A stretch of 64,000 bases of DNA from Guadua angustifolia. Taxonomy: Eukaryota; Streptophyta; Magnoliopsida; Poales; Poaceae. Under the pieces are notes generated by a model. That model worked only from the letters and a program-made list of their open reading frames with translations, ran no database searches and was not told where the DNA came from. The position numbers and the translations under genes are program-made. Within the stretch, counting starts at the first letter, position 1. Every line of letters begins with the position of its first letter. Where the stretch lies: assembly GCA_036346375.1 (NCBI GenBank), contig CM070515.1, positions 8,702,423 through 8,766,422 of the forward strand, written 5' to 3'. Shown piece by piece: positions 24,050 to 36,049 of this stretch.

Positions 24050-24375
24050 TTTCTAGCTTACATGTAACTTATTTATTTTTTCAAATTTGATCTTTTTCAA
24101 AATATAATTACAAGAATAACCGTATCTTTGACTGTAGAAGCGCTGGAATATAATACATGTCACTTTCTGCGCTTCCCTAGCACTCTCCTAGAGCTCGGCA
24201 AGCCACCGAAGCTACCGAACTCTGGGAGAGTGGTAGCAGTTTCTGCTGTAGAAGAGCGCGGAAGGTGATACATATCCTTTCGATAATTCTACAGCTGAAA
24301 ATAGAATTATTTTTATAATTACATTTAGAATTGGCCAAATTTGAGAAAAGAAATTACACGTAAGGTAGGCTAGGA
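24050..24375. repeat. foldback (inverted repeat) element
   Basis: The left arm (ctagcttacatgtaac, ttttcaaatttgat, ataattacaagaataa, ctgtagaagcgctgg) is inverted in the right arm (agcgcggaaggtgat, ctacagctgaaaatag, aaatttgagaaaag, ttacacgtaaggtaggctag). The centre is near 24210. Arms of about 150 bases are imperfect. This fits a MITE able to form a long hairpin. No target duplication was resolved. Confidence 0.65.
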
Positions 24376-25459
24376 GAATAATGAACTCTGAATTTTTGTA
24401 CTTTCCAGCACAGAATCCGTACGGTGGCGTCCAAGCTGACCAAGCCATAGGACATAGGACATCTGAAACTATATAGGGTTTCCAACCACTCATGCAGTCA
24501 AAAGACAAAAGTTGGAGGCTTGGAGCATCTCAAGGAAAAAAAGGGTCGAAGTCTTGGAGGCTGAGGCACCAACCGAAGCAAACAAAAATCAGGCATATAT
24601 TCCATGTCTCTTCCCCTATTCTGACCATACAGGACAATATATTTTACTCTTGCTCTATTCTTAAATTGTTTGAACGGGCCTTAACAATGTCACGAAGCTG
24701 TATTATTATCTAGAAATATTACTATCTAGAAATATTACTATCTTTAGACCTTCCACATTCTCAGATTTGCGAAAAGACCCCCGGAGTTATCAGGAATAGC
24801 GGCGAGTTCTGAGTAGTGTTCTAAACATGTTGCAACAAACCGATGGCTAATTCGTGCATGCATAGCTACTTCAACATTTTTTTTGTAGGTAGTTTTCTTT
24901 CAATCAATAGTTTGATCCTTAATAGTTTCAGTTTGGCCGGCCGATGGTAGTCAAATTGTTGAGGCACACTTAGGTTGCTCCACTGACGGATGCAACATGT
25001 TCAAATTCGACCTACTATGTTTATAAACAATTTTCTTTTCAACTTGAAGTATACCATTTTCATTTCCCATGCATGAATGTTTTTCTGAACAAAAATAGAT
25101 AAAATCATATGGCATCTATTACTCACAATCACCTAAATTTAAGGTTGCATTTTGAAATTTAAAATTTGGTAATGGAATTATGCCACAGAGTAGAAAACTT
25201 GTGACAAAATAATTTGTGCGATGTAGTATTGACGTATCACATGTAAGAAAACAGAGACATGACAACCATTTTTCTTATTTTCCTGTTCCACATTTTGTTT
25301 CTTCTCTTTACAGGGAAAAGACCCTATGACCCGACTAGCGTAGCCTTGACAGTGACGTTCCTCCGGGGGTAGGAGAGTCCTTTCTTTGATGTAGTCCCAA
25401 CTTCTATGTCTCAATATATTTTTGAATTTATAAGAGGTATTTTTAATGGTCTAAATTTA
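24376..25459. other. intergenic, no gene seen
   Basis: The only structure noted is an 18-base tandem repeat (tatctagaaatattacta) at about 24706-24742. Short frames at 24492-24713 and 25178-25414 have no recognisable product. Confidence 0.45.
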
Positions 25460-25689
25460 GGGTGTGTTTGGTACGGTTCAGCTCTACTAGATTCATAGAT
25501 TTGGTGGAGCTGGGTATTTCTAACTCCATCAGATTCGTGGAGATGAAATTGTGAGTACATTAAGAGAGTTTAGATGGATCATCTTGTTTACATTTTATAC
25601 TAAAAATATAAACTTAATTCATTTTATTTTAGCCTACAAGTTTCAGATCTCAGGTAAAATTAGGATCTAGAGCTCTACCAAATAGGCTC
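25460..25689. mobile_element. Tourist-like MITE, copy 1
   Basis: About 230 bases start gggtgtgtttggtac and end accaaataggctc, inverted relative to each other, with TTA on both sides, the target of PIF/Harbinger-type elements. It is strongly similar over its whole length to 56187-56417 (shared tggagctgggtatttcta, gtacattaagag and cttaattca-tttattttagcct phrases). Confidence 0.85.
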
Positions 25690-26202
25690 TTAGTAGTCAA
25701 GTAATGGCCATTATTGCAGTTAATTGGTATCTTGTGGAATAATATTCCATTACTAATTAAGCGAAATATTGTCGGATAGAATACTGGGTAGAATACTAAG
25801 GAAAAAAAATACAGTTACATGCTGGTGAAATCAAGCAGTTCATTCTCTAGGAGTCTAGGTGACCGATTTTTTGACGGGCAGTTTACCCTTTATGAAATGG
25901 TAGGTTTCCTTACGATAGTTGCCCGATGGCCAAGGTATCCACAAAGTAAAAAGTAGAAATCATTCTCTTTTTTTTACCAAAAAGAACTACATAGGTAAAT
26001 ATACAAACATGGGATCAATACTATATTATTTCTTTTAATTTTTGGAGTAAATTGCATTGCAAGTCATTGACCTTCTAAGAAAGTATCGCTTAGGTCCTTG
26101 ATTAATCCAGTGGGTCCGTAAACTTGCAAAATTGTGCCAATTAGATCATTTCGACCTTTTTTTGCGAAGAGATCATTTCAACTTTTACTTTCTTTATTGT
26201 AT
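25690..26202. other. intergenic, no gene seen
   Basis: Non-coding sequence leading into segmental repeat B. Its right part (26100-26200) would be the pre-insertion left flank of repeat B and has no match beside copy 1, where the CACTA-like block lies instead. Confidence 0.4.
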
Positions 26203-26665
26203 GGATAATCGATTTGAAGGACCCACGTTAGTTTTGGACCTTCATTTTACTAGCTAGTGTGTTAACAATGTTAGTTAATTATAAAGTCGACATGTCCTAA
26301 GTGATACAATGTCCTAGTTCGGAACTTAAAACAAATGACACTTTATTTCAAATTTAGGGACATAACAAGTTATTTTCTAAGTTTACGGATATAAGATTAA
26401 GACTTAATCTACTTTAAGGGCATCAGTGAGTTTCGCAACTCACGGATGCCCAAAAACTAAAGAAGTTCGAAAAAATATTGCTTTGAAAAAGTTAAGAAAA
26501 AATCAATCTAAAAATTTTTGACGAGAAAAATGATTTGAAAAATCAATTGAGAAAAATTATGCTTTGAAAAACCATTTAACAAATAAAACCAATTCTCAAA
26601 AATATTTTGAGAAAAACCAAAATTGATTAAAAATCAATCGAGAGAAATTCAGATAAATATTACCC
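26203..26665 (+). repeat. segmental repeat B, copy 2 (no LINE)
   Basis: Matches 8194-8340 and 9109-9465 in order, without the LINE tail found in copy 1, so it represents the empty site. It contains a short perfect hairpin (agtgagtt tcgc aactcac, about 26426-26445) that is lost in copy 1. Confidence 0.8.
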
Positions 26666-26866
26666 TTCCATTCAGAAATATAAGACCTATAATTTGAATG
26701 ATCTTATTCAGAAATATAAGGCTTGCATTTGAGCTTTTCTTACTATACCTCTATTTATTATCTCTCAATTATATGTATTTATTCATTACTACCACACACA
26801 AAATATTATCTCCTTTTTCAAGATAATTAAATAGGGTATCTAAGTTATTTTCGGTTATAACTTTCT
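26661..26866. mobile_element. Stowaway-like MITE, left part, split by copia
   Basis: Starts tacccttccattcagaaatataag. Phrases along it (actatacctctatttatt, tatttattcattac, cacacaaaat, gggtatctaagt) appear in the same order on the minus strand of the complete MITE at 58623-58923. The match breaks at 26866, where the copia element starts, and resumes at 34146 with tttctcaatttcac. Confidence 0.8.
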
Positions 26867-27983
26867 TGTAGGATCGAGGCGCACCAAGAGGGGGGTGAAT
26901 TGGTGCAAACTAACACCTTAACCTATTTTTTTGTGTTTTTACTAATTCTGAAAATTAATAAAATACTAATCAAACATGAATAATCAACCTAGAACAATTG
27001 ATCATGGAAGAAAGCTAACATCTGTTGGTGTCAGTGCATGCATGGCAATGTAATTGATTTATATAAAGAAAGGAATCAAACAAGTACTGTATGCATAAGC
27101 CCATCTAGACGTTGTATATATCAAGCACAGAAAAGTTTCAAGCTACCAATCAAAACAGCACTCTGATTTCTTTCTTTTCTTGCGTTCTTTTCTTGCATCA
27201 CCACTGCACGGAGGAAGTTATGCATGTATCGCTAGTTGACCAGAGACATCACGCGCTGCAAGCTCCAACGCCTTCCTCCAGATGCGCCGCACGTTCCGCT
27301 CCTCGACGCCGCTGCACACGCTGATTCCACGCACACAGCTCCCACGGTCACCTCCAAGCGCCGCCGACTCACCTTCTTTTTCTGCCGTGCGTCGCCTGCT
27401 GCTGCTCTTTCTTCTTTCTTCTGCGGCTGCTCTCGATCTTCCTTTTCTTGTGCGGCCACCACCTGCTGCGATTCCTCTTTTCCTGTCAATTGTCTGTCTG
27501 CTTCTTCTCTGGATGTCGCCCCTACTTTTTGACGAACAGCGCCGCGCCTCTGTGTCTACTTTTTGCTCCCCGAAACCCTCGATCGCTTTTCCTCCCTTTT
27601 TATCGCGCGAGGCCTCACAAGACTAGCATCGCATCGCTGCTCTTCACCGCTTCTCCTACCTGACGCAGCCCGCCCAATCATGCAGCCGCCGCCCACATGC
27701 ATGAACAACCACAAAGGCGCATGCATGCACACATTTGCTACAAGTGAATCCATGCACACACGCCATCTCTTCTTCACTTGGTCCACCAAGATCTGCGCTT
27801 AGCTCGACATGTCCGACATCACCTAGGTCCATGCCCTCCAGAGCTCTCTGCGCTCGCACTGACACCAATTCTGCATCACAGACCAACACAAAACAAAACC
27901 ACATCTTGTTCTTCCACAAATAAATTAATCCATTAATTATCTTTGTTGGCAAATCACCTCATCACAAATCTTATACATCAACA
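26867..27983 (-). repeat. copia element 3' LTR
   Basis: On the minus strand this is the downstream LTR. Outer thirds are nearly identical to 33034-34143, but the GC-rich middle (about 27240-27680) differs from it by many small indels. A purine-rich tract (caagggggaga on the minus strand) lies just outside at 27984-27998, as expected of the plus-strand primer. Frames over the LTR on either strand are not genes. Confidence 0.92.
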
Positions 27984-28959
27984 ATCTCCCCCTTGATGGG
28001 TGATTTGACAACAACTTGAAAAAAAAATTCTCCCCCTCGACACAAGCTCTCCTATCAAAAGTCTCTCCCCCTGAACAAATGCAATCTCTCATATCATCTC
28101 TCCCCCTTTGGCAAAACACACATCAAGGGACTTACTCTTGTGAAAAAGATATATGCTATGAAATGCAAACCTATAAGCATTGAGGATTATTCAAAATGAA
28201 TGCTGAAATTATAGCAATTCACATCCACACACCAATATTTAAGAACTGCCCCATGGCCAAGTAGTTTACACCAGTTTCAAATAGTATATTTATAAGATTA
28301 CAATAAACTCAAGAACAGGAAAATAAATCATTTGGACAATAGATAATATTTAATATAAAATAGATCAATGTGAGAAAGATACTAGATTTGAGCACATAAA
28401 GCACGCCAGACTCACAATTATCTCGTCCAAAGATGCTTTTGGATTATTTCTTTTATGCCCCTTTTCATTTAATATATATCTCAAGATACCCTTTTAAATT
28501 TTTTTTTTATGTCATGGGCATGGCAAGTTTGAGCTTGCATCTTTTCCTATATGGCAAATATTTTAATTTGCATCTTGTAGTCCTTGAGTTTGGCAAGGTT
28601 GACCTTGCTTCTTTTTCTAATTTGGTAAGTGACATCACACAGTCAAGCTCACATCTTTTGCCCTGCATTTTTGTGCTTGCAATTCTAAGGACTCATCATG
28701 ATCATCTGAGTTATCAACAAAGTGCTCAAAAACAAGACTCAGACTCACACTAGTAAATTGTTTTAATATTTCAAATAGCCCTCATGACAAATTCACCTAG
28801 TCCAGTAGAAGATTGTAAGCTCATAAATATTCTATTCTCTACTAGTAATAAAACAGCTCAACTAAGATGGCTTTATCATAAAAATTGTCATGTGAAAGAT
28901 CACTGCCATAATAATAGATATTCATCAAGAATAATAAACAATGCTTATTCTATATGAGA

Positions 28960-31900
28960 AAAATGCAAAACTAAGTGATCTAAATGACATTGTCAGAATG
29001 CATGAGTCCCAACTCTCCTCTCAATCTAGCAAAATCAAGATATGCCAAAGGTTTTGTGAAGATATCTGCCAGTTGTTTTGCAGATTTCACAAAAAACAAT
29101 TCAACAGTTTTCTTTTCCACATGGTCTCGAATAAAATGATGTCTAATATCAATGTGCTTTGTTCTACTATGTTGAACAGGATTTTTAGTCATATTCAAAG
29201 CACTTTGATTATCACACATGAGAGGCAAAGTATCATATTTAAGACCATAATCAAGTAAGGTAGATTTCATCCAAATCAATTTAGCACAACAACTAGCGGC
29301 GAGAACATATTCAAATTTCAAAGATGGATAAAGCAATTGAATTTTGTTTCTTTGAGGACCAAGAGACAAGTGAATTTCCAAGAAATGAGCATGTACCAGA
29401 AGTGCTAGTTCTATCACTTCTATCACCAGCAAAATCAGCATCTGAATATCCTACCAGGTCCAAAGTGGAATCACGGGAGTACCAAAGGCCAAATGTGTGC
29501 GTACCTTTCAAGTATCGAAGTATTCTTTTCACGGCTTGCAGATGAGACTCCATGGGAGAACTTTGATATCCGCACACTTACAAACAAAGAAATTGTATAT
29601 CCGGTCGAGATGCAGTTAAATACAAAAGTGCTCCAATCATGCTTCTATATTTCGTCGAGTTCACAGGAGTGCCATTCACATCTGGATCAAGTTTGACAGA
29701 AATTGCCATAGGAGTATCCAAAGTTTTGCAATCAAACATATCAAACCGTTTCAAGAGATCAATGCAATATTTGGTTTGATGAACAAAGATTCCTTTAGCA
29801 GATTGTTTTATTTGCAACCCAAGAAAGTAATTCAATTCACCCATCATGCTCATTTCAAATTCATTGGTCATGGTTTGAGCAAAATTTTTAACAAGTGTTT
29901 CACAACTCCCACCAAAGATGATGTCATCAACATATATCTCGAACGATCAAGAACTCATGATTCTTTCTTTGAATAAAAAGAGTTTTGTCAACTTTGCCCA
30001 TGTCAAAATCATTTTTCAGCAGAATTTTTTAGTCTCTCATACCGAGCACGAGGAGCTTGTTTTAGACCATACAAAGCCTTTGTAAGTTTAAACACATGAT
30101 CGTGAAATTTTGAGTCATCGAAACCGGGGGTTGTTTAACATACACTTCTTCATCCAAAAACCCATTTAAAAGGCACTTTTTACATCCATTTGATATAATT
30201 TGAATTTGTTTGAAGATGCAAAAGCAAGCAAAATGCGAATGGAATCCACTCTAGCAACAGGTGCATAAGTTTCACCAAAATCAAGTCCTTCTACCTGAGA
30301 ATACCCCTGTGCTACCAGTCTAGCTTTGTTTCTAACAATCTCTCCATTCTCATTTTGTTTATTCTTGAAAATCCATTTAGTGCCAATTATGTGTTTGCCA
30401 GGAGGAGGTTCAACAAGTTCCCAAACTTCATTTCTTTTAAAATTATTAAGTTCTTCATGCATGGCATCAACCCAAAAAGAATCAACTAATGCTTCATTGA
30501 CATTCTTAGGTTCAAACAAAGATACAAAAGCATGAGAAACTAGGGAGATGTCATTACCTTGAAGTTTTGCCCTTGTAGTTCTTTCATTTATGTTGCCCAG
30601 AATTTGATTTGGGGATGTCTTACGATGTATTCTTGCCGATGCAATCGATTACTGTTGAGATGTGGATGGTTCTTGTGATTCTTCATGAATCGAATTTGTC
30701 CCATCCTGTTGATCACTATGCTCTGTTGAGGTAGAGATTCTTCCAAGATATTTGAGTTGGATGTTGGTTCATGATTGACTACCGAAATGACCTCATCATC
30801 GGCCTCATCCAATGGCAAATCAAGACTTTGAAAACCGGTTACGTATGTGAACCAGACTCATCAAAAGAAACATCAAATGACTCTTCGAGTCGGTTAGTTT
30901 CAACATTATATACACGATAAGCCCTTGAATTTGAAGCATACCCCAAGAAAATGCCATCACAAGTTCTAGATTCAAATTTGCCCAACACACCTCTTTTCTT
31001 TAAAATGAAGCATTTGCATCCAAAGACTCTAAAATATCCAATTTTAGGTTTCTTTTCAAAAGAAGTTCATATGGAGTTTTGTTCAAGAATGGTCTAATAA
31101 ACACACGATTAGAGATGTAACACGCAGATTCACAGACTTCAAATTTCAAAATTTCAGAGGAGTGTTATGTTCATGCATCATAGATCTAGCCATCTCATGG
31201 GTTCTTTTTCAGTTTTACTAGTCACAGTAGCAGGCAAAGGATCAGATTTTTTAATAGTCACTGGTGGTTGATAATTGTTAGTCTTTTTGTATCCAACACC
31301 TTCCTTCATGAAAGAGCATTTTGAGGTATCTAGGATCATGTTCAAATTTTTCTCACCATTTGTCATTTTTTCTAAGGTGGCTTTCAAATAAATGTTCTGT
31401 TGAGCAAGATCAGGACATCGATTACAAAGCATACCATAGGGACGTTTTTCAAGTTCAATCAATTTCTTTCTAATTCCAGCAAGATTCTCACATGAAAATT
31501 CCTTTGCTAACACATAAACTTGTTTCTCTAAGGTGGCGTAATCATTTTCAACAGAGTTCTTTAGTGACACTAACTCATTCGCAAAACTACACAATTGTTA
31601 CACGAAGAAGAGCTAGATTTCAGCAAGGCATTTTCGCTTCTATAAAATTCACATGTCTCACAAGTGGCATTCTCAAGATTAAATATTCTCGCTTTTCAAA
31701 TTTTCACATGATTTGCAAGGAACTGCAAGTTTCTTCTTTAATGTGAGACAAGAAACACACTCATCAGCATTGTTGGCATTCATGAAACGAAGTTTTTCAT
31801 TTTCAGATTTTAATTCCTTGCATTTTTTTAGCAGAGAATTACAAATTCTTTCTTGCATGCGAAAGGCCTCAAGAGTTTTAGAATTATTTACCTCATTGTC

Positions 31901-32983
31901 ATCGTCGCTATCGTCTTCATCCTCAGAAGTAAAGCTAGTCTCCCTTCCCACAAGACAGAGGTCGCAATTTCATCATCGTTCCCGAGAGTGGTGAGAGGAT
32001 CATCCTCATCATTTGTCGGTACCGCAAGTCAAGCTCCTCCACCATGTTCAAGAATGCCTTTTGAAGAGTCTTCTTCATCTTCGAACCTGAAAACCTTTTC
32101 TTTTGGAAAGAGCTAGAATTCTTGTTAGCAAGTTTGGGACAATCATTTTTATAGTGACCAAATTCATTGCACTTATAACATCGTATGTCACTAACATCAA
32201 TCTTCTTTTTACCAAAATTATTTCCATTGTTTTTGACAAATTTTATTTTCATGACATTAGAAATTCTTTTAGAAAGACACGCAAGTTCATCAAAATCCAT
32301 GTCATCAATATCTTTTTGTTTCCCCGCTTCAACAAAGGGCAAGAGCAATAGAAGTGTCATGAGAATCAGTGTTATCAAATTTCGTAACATTCATTTCATA
32401 TGTCATCAAGGATCCAATCAAAGTATCTAATTTCAGAGTGCTCAAATCCTTAGATTCATTAATTGCTGTTACTTTAACATGCCACACCTTTTGGTCCAAA
32501 GACCTAAGCAGTTTTCTACATTGATCTTCCTGAGTGAGCACTTTTCCTAGGGCAACAAGTTTATTAACCAGTTCATTGAAACGAGTACCAAAATCCTTAA
32601 TTGTTTCCCCAGGGTTCATCTTGAAAAGCTCATACTCACGAGTGTACAACTCAATTTTAGCATTTTTTACCTCATTTGTACCTTCATGGATTGTTTTTAA
32701 AGATTCCCATATATCATGAGCAGTAGTCAATGAAGATATTCTATTGAACTCATCTCTAGACAAAGCACCATAAAAGAAAGTCATGGCTTTTTGATTCAAA
32801 GTATAAAGATCTTTTTGCTCTTTGGTGGTAATGTTATCGTGTTTAACATATTTGGTTTCAACTACCTCCCACAATTCATAGCTCGTGATTGCAAAAAGGA
32901 TTTCATGCGCATTTTCCAATAGGGATAATCATCACCATTAAATACCGGGGTTTTGTCAATGAGAAAGAACTAGTTTGCGCCAT
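28960..32983 (-). pseudogene. copia gag-pol remnant, frameshifted and deleted
   Basis: Gag starts at an ATG at 32983 (MAQTSSFSLTKP) but shifts frame at once at a C run. A UBN2-type gag region follows (32329-32919), then the zinc knuckle CYKCNEFGHYKNDC (about 32160). At about 31195, gag-side sequence (EKEPMRW) runs directly into MARSMMHEHNTPL, which in copia polyproteins lies near the end of integrase. Protease, the integrase zinc finger and most of the DDE core are therefore absent. Reverse transcriptase pieces follow (NKARLVAQGYSQVEG at about 30300), then RNase H (CDNQSALNMTKNPVQH, about 29200), ending at the stop near 28980. Several stops and shifts occur throughout. Confidence 0.88.
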
Positions 32984-33015
32984 TGCTCCTAATCGCTAGA
33001 TTAAACCTAGAGCAA

Positions 33016-33033
33016 ACCTTGCTCGATACCAAT
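33016..33033 (-). other. copia primer-binding site
   Basis: Reading the minus strand inward from the LTR gives ttggtatcgagcaagg, close to the tggtatcagagc complement of initiator methionine tRNA used by plant LTR elements, with one deviation. Confidence 0.7.
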
Positions 33034-34143
33034 TGTAGGATCGAGGCGCACCAAGAGGGGGTGAATTGGTGCAAACTAACACCTTAACCTATTTTTTTGT
33101 GTTTTTACTAATTCTGAAAATTAATAAAATACTAATCAAACATGAATAATCAACCTAGAACAATTGATCATGGAAGAAAGCTAACATCTGTTGGTGTCGG
33201 TGCATGCATGGCAATGTAATTGATTTATATAAAGAAAGGAATCAAACAAGTAATGTATGCATAAGCCCATCTAGACATTGTATATATCAAGCACGTAAAA
33301 GTTTCAAGCTAACAATCAAAACAGACTGATTTCTTTCTTTTCTTGCGTTCTTTTCTTGCATCACCACCGCACGGAGGAAGTTATGCATGTATCGCTAGTT
33401 GACCAGAGACATCACGCTACCGCAAGCTCCAACGCCTTCCTCCAGATAAGCGCCAAGACGTTCCGCTCCTCGACGCCACAGACACGCCGATTCCACGACA
33501 CAGCTCCCACGGTCACCTCCAAGCGCCGACTCACCTTCTTTTCTCTGTGCGTCTACTCTTCGCTGCTCTTTCTTCTTTTTCTGCGGTGCTCTCGATCTTC
33601 CTTTTCTTGTCGGCCACCACCGCTGCGATTCCTCTTTTCCTGTCATTGTCTCAGTGCTTCTTCTCTGGATGTCGCCTCTACTTTTTGACGCAGCAATACC
33701 GCCTCCAGGTTCTACTTTTGCTCCCGGAAACCCTCGACGCTTTTTCCTCCTTTTTATCGCTGAGGGCTCATCACAAGACTGTGATCGGGCACTTCTGGCT
33801 CACTCTGCTTCCCACCTGACGCAATTTCTACCATCATGCGACTCGCCGCCCACATGCATGAACAAAGACAAAGGCGCATGCATGCACACATTTGCTACAA
33901 GTGAATCCATGCACACACGCCATCTCTTCTTCACTTGGTCCACCAAGATTCTGCGCTAGCTCGACATGTCCGACATCACCTAGGTCCATGCCCTCCAGAG
34001 CTCTCTGCGCTTCGCACTGACACCAATTCTCGTGATCACAGACCAACACAAAACAAAACCACATCTTGTTCTTCCACAAATAAATTAATCCATTAATTAT
34101 CTTTGTTGGCAAATCACCTCATCACAAATCTTATACATCAACA
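33034..34143 (-). repeat. copia element 5' LTR
   Basis: Upstream LTR on the minus strand. It matches 26867-27983 almost perfectly at both ends, but between about 33410 and 33840 it has many one- to six-base gains and losses, mostly within GC-rich words. The contrast between ends and middle is unusual for ordinary LTR ageing and is discussed as a finding. Confidence 0.92.
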
Positions 34144-34150
34144 ATTTTCT

Positions 34151-34206
34151 CAATTTCACCATGATCTTAATCCTTGTGTAAAGTCAAAATACGATATATA
34201 TTTTTG
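34151..34206. mobile_element. Stowaway-like MITE, right part
   Basis: Continues the MITE split at 26866 (tttctcaatttcacc, then caaaatac), in agreement with the complete copy at 58623-58923. The outermost terminal bases are not recognisable, so the end coordinate is approximate. Confidence 0.65.
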
Positions 34207-34304
34207 ACCGGTGTAGCAGATTGGAAGTGTATGTTAATACGATCCGCTGTTGCATGTTTAGGAACCACCAAATCACCAATACTGACGCGATATACAACTT
34301 CAAC

Positions 34305-34494
34305 TGCAGACGAGGACTACCTAAAGTTAGTCTTCGTTTGAGAAGATTCTTTGAAATTTCCTCCAAAGAAAGCTTCTCGCGCCTGTCTTCAAAGTTGGAA
34401 CTTGTGTATATATGCACGCAGAACTCGAATCCTGTTCACCCTACCTCATCGGGCTTCCGAGAAACAAAGCACACAGAGAAAGTCTGGGACACGA
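34305..34494 (+). promoter_or_regulatory. 5' flank of DUF4220-type gene copy 2
   Basis: Matches 16033-16228 upstream of gene copy 1, including agtcttcgtttga-aaga and the TATA-like gtgtatatatgcacgcag (34403-34420). Homology is broken at 34494 by the hAT-like element and resumes at about 35117 with gacgagttcggtctattccc. Confidence 0.75.
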
Positions 34495-35108
34495 TAGAGG
34501 TGGGCATCGGGTCGGGCTTTTTGGGTTTAAGACGAGGCACGCCTGACCAAGACGAGGTCCGCCCAAGACGCAGATCGTTTAAACGGGCTACCAAGACGAC
34601 ACTGATTGTCCGGTTGGCCGCTTAGACGACACTTTGTCCGGGTTGTCGGTTGTTCGCCAACCGCACGATGGGCGGCGGCCAAGACGACATCCGGCGTGCT
34701 TAAGCAAGACGTTCAAACAGCACGCACTGTGTTATGCGTGTGGATGAGCAAATCAAGGAGTAAATGTATAGTCAGATGCATGTGACTAGAAGGAGCAATC
34801 AATCAAGGAAATCGAGAAGAATAAACACAATAGAATTTTGTTTCGACCGAGAAAAAGAAAGTCCTAAATAAATAAAAAGAAATCAATCCGTGATCATTTT
34901 CTCTTATAGTAATAGTATAAATGGGTTTGACCGGCTTGCAGACGGCAAGACGAAGCAGCACGGCGCAAATGGGCGTGCTCGGCTCGCCGAAGGCGAAGGC
35001 AGGCCACGCCCCAAGACGTGAGCACGATGGGCCGTCACGGCCGCCGCGGTTTAAGTCCGAAGCACGATGGGCCGTCTTGCCGCCCGACCCAAGACGACGC
35101 CCACCTCT
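34495..35108. mobile_element. hAT-like element in leader of gene copy 2
   Basis: 614 bases begin TAGAGGTGGGCATCGGGTC and end GACGCCCACCTCT, an imperfect inverted terminal repeat. They are flanked by ggacacga (34487-34494) and gaacacga (35109-35116), 7 of 8 matching. The equivalent leader of copy 1 (about 16229) lacks it. The hexamer AAGACG occurs nine times inside, including a copy inserted in the right terminal repeat relative to the left. No transposase is encoded. Confidence 0.8.
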
Positions 35109-35153
35109 GAACACGAGACGAGTTCGGTCTATTCCCATTGCCAAGGAGGCCCA

Positions 35154-35553
35154 ATGCACTCCAAGAGTGACGATTTCGCCGTCGGGTTAATCGCCGCCGC
35201 CGCGTTTCGCCGTCTGCCGGTGACGCTCAACACGCACGGCCGTCAGACTCGCCACCCGGCGCCCGCCTCCTTCTTTTGGGTCGCCTCGCCGTGTTCTCCC
35301 GCCACCTCCTCCGTCATTTCCACTTTGCCGAGGAAGACCAACGACAACGAGAGAAACCGCGAAGACGGCAACCTCCCACCCGCGGCTCGGCAAATCCAGA
35401 CGCCCGAGCATGTGGACGCTCCTCCGTGGATAGCTCTCCTCCTCATCATCAAGGGCAACGCCGACACCATGGCGGCGGAGTCGCCGCGCTGCGGGCCTTC
35501 CTCGCCACGGCGACGCCAAGATCGACGGCCGGAAGGTCCGGCCTCCCGTGGAG
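35154..35553 (+). pseudogene. DUF4220-type gene copy 2, part A (5' third)
   Basis: Starts with ATG at 35154 and corresponds to copy 1 from 16265 to about 16664, the region encoding the first three membrane segments. It has many single-base gaps compared with copy 1 (for example ctcctccgtgg against ctcctcctgtgg), which destroy the frame. It ends in the target duplication TGGAG, where the Ty3/gypsy element begins. Confidence 0.9.
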
Positions 35554-35961
35554 TGTCAGCATTCCACTCAAGAAGTCTGAAGATGATACAACCGCTGATG
35601 GCTCGGCAATGGAGCGGGAAAGAGCAGAATCGACTCCAAGCTTGATGCAGGATGGCCCAAGGCGAAAACGGGCCCAAAAGCCTAATTCCCGGTTCATGGG
35701 CCCAGATTGGATAACCAATTAACATCTCTAGCATGAGGTTGAAAAGCTCTGTATGGTCGAAGATGTAATTGCTGTATAGAAGGCGGGTTTTGTCGGAATA
35801 TAAATAGTAAACAACTCTGTAGGGAGAGAGCAGGCGGTGAAACATTGGCTGAACCGTCTCCTTCGTGAGCGGGGTCTTGGCGGCGGCGTCAGAAGTTACT
35901 TCCAGAGAAATACAATACAATCATCCCTTGTGAGATTTTCATTATCATCGAGAGTCTCACA
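35554..35961 (+). repeat. Ty3/gypsy 5' LTR
   Basis: 408 bases, TGTCAGC to TCTCACA. A TATA-like gaatataaatag lies near 35798. The only notable difference from the 3' LTR is near 35890, where gtcagaagttac replaces gaaagctgtagttac. Confidence 0.95.
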
Positions 35962-35963
35962 TC

Positions 35964-35976
35964 TGGTATCAGAGCC
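35964..35976 (+). other. Ty3/gypsy primer-binding site
   Basis: The sequence tggtatcagagcc two bases after the 5' LTR is the standard complement to the 3' end of plant initiator methionine tRNA. Confidence 0.92.
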
Positions 35977-36049
35977 GGCTATTCGACCGATCGTCGTCCT
36001 GGCGGCAGAGCACGATCACTTTACTCGATTGAAGGCCCGATCGGAAAGC

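Larger units (their letters stand above)
26867..34145 (-). mobile_element. Ty1/copia LTR retrotransposon, internally deleted
   Basis: A 7.3 kb element on the minus strand, with LTRs at 26867-27983 and 33034-34143, about 1.1 kb each (TGTTGATG...CCTACA on the minus strand). Flanks carry the target duplication tttct (26862-26866 and 34146-34150), leaving two extra bases (AT) next to the upstream LTR. A primer-binding site and a purine tract border the LTRs. It lacks protease and the integrase core, so it is not autonomous. It interrupts a Stowaway-like MITE. Confidence 0.93.

Noticed and set aside
27232..27952. Several 60-114 codon frames on both strands
   Set aside because: They lie wholly within the copia 3' LTR and are broken differently in the partner LTR.
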